Of a stretch of DNA of 20,461 bases, positions 15,718 to 20,461 are shown in pieces. The translations under genes were made by a program, and so were the position numbers. This DNA comes from an uncultured Prevotella sp. (GTDB lineage Bacteria > Bacteroidota > Bacteroidia > Bacteroidales > Bacteroidaceae). Under the pieces are notes generated by a model. The model was not told the DNA's origin, did no database searches, and saw only the letters and a program-made list of their open reading frames with translations. The first letter of the stretch is position 1. Every line of letters starts with the position of its first letter. The DNA lies in contig UQHJ01000044.1 in NCBI GenBank assembly GCA_900540885.1, positions 1-20,461 of the forward strand. Reading direction: 5' to 3'.

Positions 15718-16335
15718 TTACTTCTCGATAATTACGATTGAACCTTTGCAACCGGGAACAGAACCCTTGATAAGGAGCAGGTTGTGTTCGGGGATGACCT
15801 TTAATACTTTGAGGTTTTGAGTAGTTACGCGGTCGCCACCCATTTGGCCACCCATGCGCAAACCTTTGAAAACCTTAGCGGGGTAAGAACAAGCACCGAT
15901 TGAACCGGGCTTACGCAAGCGGTCGTCCTGACCGTGTGTGCTCTGACCTACACCACCGAAACCGTGACGCTTCACAACGCCTTGGAAGCCCTTACCTTTT
16001 GAGGTACCGATAACATCAACAAATTGAGTATCGTTGAACAACTCAACTGTAAGTGTGTCACCCAGGTTCAACTCCTGATCGAAGCCCTTAAACTCTGCCA
16101 AGTGGCGTTTTGGGGTAACACCAGCCTTCTTAAAGTGGCCCATAAGAGGAGCAGAAGTATTCTTCTCCTTAGCATCTTGGAAACCAACCTGTACGGCTGC
16201 ATAGCCATCTTTCTCGACGGTCTTAATCTGCGTTACCACGCAAGGACCTACTTCGATAACAGTGCATGGTACGTTTTGACCCTCGGCACTGAATACGGAT
16301 GTCATTCCGATTTTTTTTCCTAATAATCCTGGCAT
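15718..16335 (-). CDS. rplC: 50S ribosomal protein L3
   Basis: L3 is an early 50S assembly protein reaching close to the peptidyl transferase centre. From the ATG at 16335 the protein has 205 residues and starts MPGLLGKKIGMTSVFSAEG, the family start. An in-frame ATG 63 nt upstream (16398) would add a 21-residue segment that does not look like L3 and is rejected. The loop residues GFQGVVKRHGFGGVGQSTHG and MGGQMGGDRVT are typical. It is the first gene of the superoperon here, where rpsJ would normally stand. Confidence 0.97.
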   Translation of the reverse strand: MPGLLGKKIGMTSVFSAEGQNVPCTVIEVGPCVVTQIKTVEKDGYAAVQVGFQDAKEKNTSAPLMGHFKKAGVTPKRHLAEFKGFDQELNLGDTLTVELFNDTQFVDVIGTSKGKGFQGVVKRHGFGGVGQSTHGQDDRLRKPGSIGACSYPAKVFKGLRMGGQMGGDRVTTQNLKVLKVIPEHNLLLIKGSVPGCKGSIVIIEK

Positions 16336-16480
16336 TTCAGTCTTATGAAAATAATATGAAAATTGTTTTATGTTCCGTCGCCCAAACTGATTTTGCAAGC
16401 ATGGGTCGGAGGGTTATTACTAACCTAGGAGCCGTAACTCCCTCAAAACAAAGCAGTTTTCTTATGTTTCCTACTTTCGA
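16336..16480 (-). other. 5' leader of the ribosomal superoperon with a compact three-way junction
   Basis: This is the untranslated stretch of about 145 nt between the predicted promoter and rplC. In the transcript, bases 16444-16409 can fold into a three-way junction. Two hairpins are GGAG/CTCC (28-31 with 38-41 of 164xx) and GGTTA/TAACC (12-16 with 21-25), and the outer stem is GAG/CTC (09-11 with 42-44). The pairs are few, so the fold is tentative. The position is that of the L4-controlled S10 leader in E. coli. No ORF and no rpsJ are present. Confidence 0.4.
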
Positions 16481-16484
16481 AGTG

Positions 16485-16515
16485 CAAAATTACAACTTTT
16501 ATCCTATATAGCAAA
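16485..16515 (-). promoter_or_regulatory. promoter of the S10-spc-alpha superoperon
   Basis: On the minus strand, TTTG (16512-16515) and TAATTTTG (16485-16492) are exactly 19 nt apart, a full match to the Bacteroidetes sigma-ABfr consensus (TTTG, about 19 nt, TAnnTTTG). It is correctly placed upstream of rplC and is the best promoter in the window. The start would be near 16480. Between it and the hairpin at 16618 the sequence is AT-rich and shows nothing else. Confidence 0.75.
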
Positions 16516-16617
16516 TCCAACAACTCTTTTTTCTTCCCTATGAAGTCTATTTTTAATTGATTTATGATTATTTATTTATTAAACAACTATTTTGCAATAC
16601 ATATATTACAATTAAAA

Positions 16618-16665
16618 GTCTCCCCCTAACCATTTCTCCTTGAGGAGAAGAGGTTAGGGGGAGAC
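16618..16665 (-). terminator. long nested hairpin, terminator of the unknown gene at 16677
   Basis: GTCTCCCCCTAACC (16618-16631) pairs perfectly with GGTTAGGGGGAGAC (16652-16665). Inside, TTCTCC (16634-16639) pairs with GGAGAA (16644-16649) around TTGA. Read on the minus strand the stem is followed by TTTTAATTG, a short T-run. It lies 11 nt after the stop of the minus-strand gene and also insulates the ribosomal promoter. Its length and symmetry suggest a repeated palindromic element as well as a terminator. Confidence 0.75.
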
Positions 16666-16667
16666 CC

Positions 16668-16680
16668 AATTGCAGTTTAT
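16668..16680 (-). repeat. dispersed 13-nt motif ATAAACTGCAATT, copy 3
   Basis: This is an exact minus-strand copy. Its TAA is the stop codon of the gene at 16677, as the motif at 1505 supplies the TAA of the vapE frame. It directly precedes the 48-nt hairpin at 16618-16665, and in that transcript direction is followed by CTAACC. Confidence 0.6.
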
Positions 16681-17258
16681 CTTATCAAATTCTTTATATT
16701 CACTCGTTCAAAGTACACACCACCTTCTTTGCCTGCTACGTAAGAGAGGCCCGTGATGCCTTTGTGGCAAAGGTTGTCGGCGATAAGTTTCTCACCATTA
16801 ATGATATAGGCACAATCAAAGACATCGCCCACACAAAGCTTTGCATTTTCCGCCTCCATTACTTCAAGGCGATACCCTTTGATGTGGCGAAAGCGACAGC
16901 GACGGTTGGGTTGCCACGTAACAATCAGCTCTTCCCCTTCTTCCAATTTAGAGACATCGCACCCATTAGAAAAGAAAATCTCACTACGAAGTTCTTCTTG
17001 ATTTGAAGAAATCCCCTCCGTTTGCTCAAACTGCTCATAGCTGCCAAATCCAGCTACGTTAGCCAGCAAATTGAGCGTGGTGATGCGTGGTTCACTTTTT
17101 CGATCATTAATATAACCCCACATACGTTTGAGCGTTGTGGTGCTGATATACTCGTGTGTAGCCTCAAAGATGAGTTTACTGAGTTGTGTAAACTCGTGGT
17201 TATACTTCATCTTCAGCCCCGTCTTTGTTTCTATAGTACGTAATAGGTCGTTAATCAT
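16677..17258 (-). CDS. conserved Bacteroidetes protein of unknown function
   Basis: From the ATG at 17258 the protein has 193 residues. An in-frame start at 17327 would add a hydrophobic lead that looks like translated upstream DNA, so it is not preferred. Residues 1-75 (MINDLLRTIETKTGLKMKYN, then YISTTTLKRMWGY and PRITTLNLLANVAGFGSYEQF) resemble a pattern I recall from Bacteroidetes proteins with a probable helix-turn-helix. The remainder has an SH3-like beta region (LIVTWQPNRRCRFRHI, then LEVMEAENAKLCVGDVF). No signal peptide or membrane segment is seen. It may be a DNA-binding regulator, but this is inference. It is a single gene ending at the 16618 hairpin. Confidence 0.8.
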   Translation of the reverse strand: MINDLLRTIETKTGLKMKYNHEFTQLSKLIFEATHEYISTTTLKRMWGYINDRKSEPRITTLNLLANVAGFGSYEQFEQTEGISSNQEELRSEIFFSNGCDVSKLEEGEELIVTWQPNRRCRFRHIKGYRLEVMEAENAKLCVGDVFDCAYIINGEKLIADNLCHKGITGLSYVAGKEGGVYFERVNIKNLIR

Positions 17259-17401
17259 CATGTGAAAAAGATAGTGCAAAGTAAGTGCAATACAAAATAA
17301 AAGTCGAAAAAAATCACTCTTATGCAAGGTAGCAGATTATAATTCGACTATTCAAAGCATAATGGACTGATAGTTGATATTACTTTATGGCAGCGCGTGC
17401 T

Positions 17402-18301
17402 TTATTCCACAAAGTGCCACTTAAACAATTCGTTGGCACATTGAGGTTGGAGAGAAGCATTATAAGTATAAGCATAACGCTTACCATTGGTAGCCTTGAA
17501 GTAGACAGTCACTTGGGGTACTAAACCTTCAGCGGGGAAAGCACTGGTAATGACTTTGGCAAAGTCGACATCTGAGGAATTTACTAAATAATCAGTGATA
17601 TAAGCATCTACCTGATCGTCAGCAAGGGTACGAGGAAGGTCTAAATAGAGTGCCTCGTACACTACCCTACCCGCTTCTTCCTCACACACTAAGGACAAAG
17701 AGGGTTTATCCTTGGCCGTATAAGTGGTTACCAACGAGGTGGTTATGACGTAAGTATAACTTGGATTTGCTCCAGCAACCAAAAATTGCAGCGTATAATT
17801 GTCACTGCCGGGTGCATGACCTACCGAGAAGGGGAGCAAACGATACTTGCCTTCGGTGCGCACCTGATAGGTGGCACTGGGGCCTTCTATTACGCCACCA
17901 ATAGAACCATCAGCACTCTCCACTTGATAAATAGGAGGCATGATACACGTTTGCTGCGCTGCCACTTTATGTTGACGAGCCTGTGAAGCGAGAAGCCAAG
18001 CGGACTGATTGCGTGACTTACTATCAAACGACACATTTAGCCACTTCGTACTAGACTTAATGATAGGCAACAGCGCGCCACGCAACACATTTGTACCTTT
18101 CACACGCGCTCCTTTCACATTGGCCGTCTGACGCAACACTGGATTTACAGCTGTTACTTCAGCAAAAGCCGTGGGTTGTATCATATAAAATGAGAATCCT
18201 TCGGGTTGGGCCTTCAGCGTGGCGACTCCTTGTAGCATAAAGGCCAAAAGCACACCTATATATAATAAGGTACGTTTCACATTAACGTTGCTCATAATCA
18301 T
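17402..18301 (-). CDS. exported protein of unknown function, overlapping dxs
   Basis: This is a 299-residue protein with a clear N-terminal signal peptide: a basic start (SNVNVKR), a hydrophobic stretch (TLLYIGVLLAFMLQGVA) and a likely cleavage near LKA-Q at about residue 32. There is no lipobox Cys. The mature part is rich in Thr, Ala, Val and Tyr. Residues 60-108 could be a degenerate SH3-like segment, but this is weak. No enzyme motif is recognised. The start at 18301 overlaps the dxs end by 20 nt. An ATG at 18295 is an equal candidate (14-nt overlap). The overlap implies translation coupled to dxs. The stretch of about 143 nt to the next gene may hold that gene's promoter. Confidence 0.8.
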   Translation of the reverse strand: MIMSNVNVKRTLLYIGVLLAFMLQGVATLKAQPEGFSFYMIQPTAFAEVTAVNPVLRQTANVKGARVKGTNVLRGALLPIIKSSTKWLNVSFDSKSRNQSAWLLASQARQHKVAAQQTCIMPPIYQVESADGSIGGVIEGPSATYQVRTEGKYRLLPFSVGHAPGSDNYTLQFLVAGANPSYTYVITTSLVTTYTAKDKPSLSLVCEEEAGRVVYEALYLDLPRTLADDQVDAYITDYLVNSSDVDFAKVITSAFPAEGLVPQVTVYFKATNGKRYAYTYNASLQPQCANELFKWHFVE

Positions 18302-20216
18302 TCTTATTAGAAACTAACTTATCAAATGTAGCACAGATACTTTCGGCATCAATACCAACGATGTGGCGAAGTTCTGCCACTGTGCCATGTTCGACAAACT
18401 CATCTGGTAAACCCAAACGCACTACCTGAGGCGTATAGCCATGATCGTCCAACCACTCCAATACAGCAGAACCCATTCCGCCCATGCGAACGCCGTCTTC
18501 AAGCGTTACAATGCGGCTAAAATGTTCACCAACCTCTTGTAGCAACGTTTCATCAAGCGGTTTGAGGAAACGAAGGTCGTAGTGTGCAATGCTCATGTCA
18601 GAGTGCTGCTGTTCAAACAGTTGAATAGCCTTTGCCCCCTCTGTGCCGATAGGGCCTAACGTGAGTAAGGCTATATCCTTACCTGACTTTAAGCGTCTTC
18701 CCTGCCCCACCTTTATAGCCTCAAGCGGACAGTGCCAATCGACTAACGAACCGCGACCACGTGGATAACGTATCACGAAGGTACCCATGTTGGGCAATTG
18801 AGCTGTGTACATAAGTCGACGCAACTCGGCCTCATCGTAGGGAGAGGCGATAGTAAGATTGGGAATGGGACGCAACGCGGCCAAATCGAAAGCACCATGA
18901 TGCGTAGGACCGTCCTCACCAACCAAGCCTGCACGGTCAAGACATAAGACCATAGGGAGGTTGAGCAAGGCGGCATCGTGGATAATATTGTCGTAAGCAC
19001 GCTGCGCAAAGGCTGAATAGATGTTGCAGAAGGGCTGCATGCCCTCTTTGGCCATACCTGCCGAGAAAGTAACAGCGTGTCCTTCGGCTATGCCTACATC
19101 AAAAGCACGATCAGGCATTTCATTCATCAAGATATTCATTGAACAACCTGTGGGCATGGCAGGAGTTACACCGACGATACGTGGATTTTGTTTGGACAGT
19201 TCAAGTAGCGTGTGTCCAAACACATCTTGAAACTTTGGAGGCTGCGGTGCAGAAGGCTTTTCGATAATACGTTCACCACTTTCTACACAAAACTTGCCCG
19301 GTGCATGCCACACCGTAGCATTGTCCATCGCGGGCTTATAACCATAACCTTTCTGTGTATGGAGATGAAGGAGTTTGGGTCCCTTCATATCTTTTATCTC
19401 ATTAAGAATGCGCACCAACTCTTTTACATCGTGACCATTTGTGGGGCCAAAATAGCGAATATTGAGTCCTTCGAAAATATTTTGTTGATTAGTCAACAAC
19501 GATTTTACAGAGTTATTAAAGCGCAATACTGCCCGACGACGGCTTTCGGTAAGCAATCCCCATTGGGTAAGTTTACGCGAAATGCGAAAACGCATTCGAT
19601 TATACCAACTACTGGTATGCAGATGAAGCAAATACTCCTTCATACCCCCCACAGCGCGGTCAATGCTCATGTGGTTGTCATTCAAAATGATGAGCATATT
19701 ATTGGGTGTGTCAGACACATTATTCAACCCCTCAAAGGCCAATCCGCCACTCATCGCACCATCACCAATTACAGCCACGACATGACGATTGTCTTCTCCC
19801 TTTTTGACCGCAGCGAGCGACATACCTAAGGCTGCCGATATTGAGTTGGAGGCATGTCCACAAGCAAAGGTGTCATACTCACTCTCTTGGGGCGAAGGGA
19901 AGGGACGAATGCCGTGCAACTTACGATTGGTATGAAAGGCATCACGCCGACCTGTGAGTATTTTATGACCATAGGCTTGGTGGCCAACGTCCCACACGAT
20001 ACGGTCGTAAGGGGTATCAAACACGTAGTGCATGGCCACAGTTATCTCGACCAGACCCAAGCTTGAAGCGAAGTGACCAGGATTGTCGGCTAACTCGTTA
20101 ATGATGTCGCGACGCAGTTCGTCACACACCACGGGCAATTCGTCAACTGAGAGTTTTCGTAGGTCAGCAGGTGAGTTGATATGTTGCAGATACTTAAATT
20201 GTTCTTCGTGTTCCAT
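18282..20216 (-). CDS. dxs: 1-deoxy-D-xylulose-5-phosphate synthase
   Basis: Dxs joins pyruvate and glyceraldehyde 3-phosphate with release of CO2 to make DXP, the first step of the MEP isoprenoid pathway and a source for thiamin and pyridoxal. It uses thiamin diphosphate and Mg in the cytoplasm. The protein has 644 residues. Visible features are H48 (NPGHFASSLG), H79 (WDVGHQAYGHK), the ThDP motif GDGAMSGG from residue 151 with D152 and N181, and E378 in FDVGIAEGH, the proton relay. The pyrimidine-binding (about 327-495) and C-terminal (about 510-640) domains are complete. It is the first gene of a two-gene unit. The start ATG (20216) gives MEHEEQFKYLQHINSPADLR, a typical Bacteroidales start. 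Confidence 0.98.
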   Translation of the reverse strand: MEHEEQFKYLQHINSPADLRKLSVDELPVVCDELRRDIINELADNPGHFASSLGLVEITVAMHYVFDTPYDRIVWDVGHQAYGHKILTGRRDAFHTNRKLHGIRPFPSPQESEYDTFACGHASNSISAALGMSLAAVKKGEDNRHVVAVIGDGAMSGGLAFEGLNNVSDTPNNMLIILNDNHMSIDRAVGGMKEYLLHLHTSSWYNRMRFRISRKLTQWGLLTESRRRAVLRFNNSVKSLLTNQQNIFEGLNIRYFGPTNGHDVKELVRILNEIKDMKGPKLLHLHTQKGYGYKPAMDNATVWHAPGKFCVESGERIIEKPSAPQPPKFQDVFGHTLLELSKQNPRIVGVTPAMPTGCSMNILMNEMPDRAFDVGIAEGHAVTFSAGMAKEGMQPFCNIYSAFAQRAYDNIIHDAALLNLPMVLCLDRAGLVGEDGPTHHGAFDLAALRPIPNLTIASPYDEAELRRLMYTAQLPNMGTFVIRYPRGRGSLVDWHCPLEAIKVGQGRRLKSGKDIALLTLGPIGTEGAKAIQLFEQQHSDMSIAHYDLRFLKPLDETLLQEVGEHFSRIVTLEDGVRMGGMGSAVLEWLDDHGYTPQVVRLGLPDEFVEHGTVAELRHIVGIDAESICATFDKLVSNKNDYEQR

Positions 20217-20219
20217 TCT

Positions 20220-20248
20220 ATCAATATCCTATTGATTGATTTATAGGA
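20220..20248 (-). promoter_or_regulatory. overlapping palindromes next to the dxs start
   Basis: ATCAATA (20220-20226) and TATTGAT (20230-20236) form a 7-bp stem with a 3-nt loop. TCCTAT (20227-20232) and ATAGGA (20243-20248) form a different 6-bp stem that uses some of the same bases, so only one can exist at a time. They lie 4-32 nt upstream of the dxs ATG. They could be an operator or alternative RNA folds, but short AT-rich palindromes also arise by chance. Confidence 0.35.
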
Positions 20249-20249
20249 A

Positions 20250-20262
20250 AGTGCATAGCACT
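20250..20262 (-). other. small hairpin in the dxs leader
   Basis: AGTGC and GCACT form a 5-bp stem with a 3-nt loop (ATA), between the candidate -7 element and the palindromes at 20220-20248. It would be near the 5' end of the dxs transcript. Its role is unknown. Confidence 0.3.
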
Positions 20263-20276
20263 CCAATATAACGAAG

Positions 20277-20284
20277 CAAATTTA
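20277..20284 (-). promoter_or_regulatory. candidate -7 element of dxs
   Basis: TAAATTTG on the minus strand is a full match to TAnnTTTG. The expected -33 TTTG is not present at 19 nt, where CTCC is found, so the promoter would be weak or use another factor. The start would be near 20272, giving a leader of about 55 nt. Confidence 0.4.
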
Positions 20285-20317
20285 GTACTTTTTTATTAAA
20301 AATGGAGGGAGAAACCA

Positions 20318-20330
20318 ATAAACTGCAATT
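20318..20330 (+). repeat. dispersed 13-nt motif ATAAACTGCAATT, copy 4
   Basis: This is an exact copy of the 13-mer found at 1505-1517 (plus) and 16668-16680 (minus), with a one-mismatch copy at 1753-1765 (minus). Here it continues TTGTCAGTCTAA, similar to the fold-back arm ends (TTGTCGGCCTAAC). It is followed 18 nt later by a 7-bp hairpin. Confidence 0.6.
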
Positions 20331-20348
20331 TGTCAGTCTAATTGGGGG

Positions 20349-20365
20349 GCGGGTTTGTAACCCGC
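20349..20365. repeat. GC-rich 7-bp hairpin
   Basis: GCGGGTT (20349-20355) and AACCCGC (20359-20365) form a perfect stem with loop TGT. No gene ends here on either strand inside the window, and there is no T-tail. It may be part of an intergenic palindromic repeat. Confidence 0.45.
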
Positions 20366-20439
20366 GGCAGCAGCAGGTTTTGAGCATCTACTTATAGTCT
20401 GTCTTGTACTGAATAAGTTGACACTTTACTAATCAAAAT

Positions 20440-20461
20440 GAGAACGTATTCAGACATGACA
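20440..20461 (+). CDS. possible first codons of a transposase, cut by the window end
   Basis: ATG at 20440 opens a frame reading MRTYSDM to the end of the window. About 30 nt upstream is TGTACTGAATAAGTTGAC (20405-20422), which resembles IS3-family terminal sequences (TG-x-x-CTGA ... AAGTTG), and IS3 OrfA proteins often start M-R/K-x-Y. With only seven codons this is a guess, and it could be unrelated. Confidence 0.25.

Noticed and set aside
15718..16398. Longer L3 start at 16398
   Set aside because: The extra 21 residues do not match L3, whose family start MPGLLGKKIGMT lies at 16335.
16399..16676. A hidden rpsJ or other small gene before rplC
   Set aside because: No open frame with S10 motifs is found on either strand; the stretch is a promoter, leader, AT-rich DNA and a hairpin.
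16677..17327. Longer start for the unknown gene at 17327
   Set aside because: The extra residues look like translated AT-rich upstream DNA, and the conserved block begins at the ATG at 17258.
19212..19829. A 205-codon plus-strand frame inside dxs
   Set aside because: It is antisense to a conserved enzyme with all its motifs, and the translation is not protein-like.

Overview
This window comes from the chromosome of a Bacteroidetes bacterium, most likely order Bacteroidales and probably Prevotella-like. The reasons are the form of the ribosomal proteins (Ala/Glu/Lys tail on L17, Cys-free S4 and S14), promoter-like TAnnTTTG elements, general scarcity of Shine-Dalgarno sequences, a Bacteroidales-type Dxs, and a VapE/DUF3874-type helicase. 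The genus is an inference from recalled family features, not from a search.

Layout. (a) 1-1508, plus strand: a VapE-like (VirE/DUF3874) P-loop helicase gene split by an in-frame TAG at 429-431, preceded by a strong hairpin next to an SD-like sequence. (b) 1505-1765: a fold-back element with two arms of about 110-120 nt around a 32-nt loop, lying between convergent genes. (c) 1828-1922: two hairpins in the 3' UTR of rplQ, the distal one a likely terminator. (d) 1933-16335, minus strand: one uninterrupted S10-spc-alpha superoperon of 29 genes, transcribed from rplC down to rplQ, in the order rplC-rplD-rplW-rplB-rpsS-rplV-rpsC-rplP-rpmC-rpsQ-rplN-rplX-rplE-rpsN-rpsH-rplF-rplR-rpsE-rpmD-rplO-secY-map-infA-rpmJ-rpsM-rpsK-rpsD-rpoA-rplQ. 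rpmD and rpmJ are short and easily missed. rpsJ (S10), the usual first gene, is absent. (e) 16336-16515: the operon leader and a very good Bacteroidetes-type promoter. (f) 16618-16665: a long nested hairpin ending the next minus-strand gene. (g) 16677-17258: a Bacteroidetes-specific protein of unknown function. (h) 17402-20216: dxs, the first MEP isoprenoid enzyme, overlapping a downstream gene for an exported protein of unknown function. (i) 20217-20461: dxs leader, a small palindrome, and possibly the first bases of a mobile element running off the end.

The superoperon makes the core of both ribosomal subunits together with the protein-export channel (SecY), N-terminal Met removal (Map), initiation factor IF1 and the RNA polymerase alpha subunit, so ribosome supply, transcription and export are co-expressed. 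dxs supplies isoprenoid precursors and heads a separate two-gene unit.

The most unusual material is at the edges. It comprises the amber-split vapE in a window where every intact gene ends in TAA, the 261-bp fold-back element, and a 13-nt motif (ATAAACTGCAATT) found four times, always intergenic and next to a palindrome. No clearly new multi-gene system is visible. The ribosomal part is ordinary apart from the missing rpsJ, the structured leader and a perfect AGGAGG before rplF.
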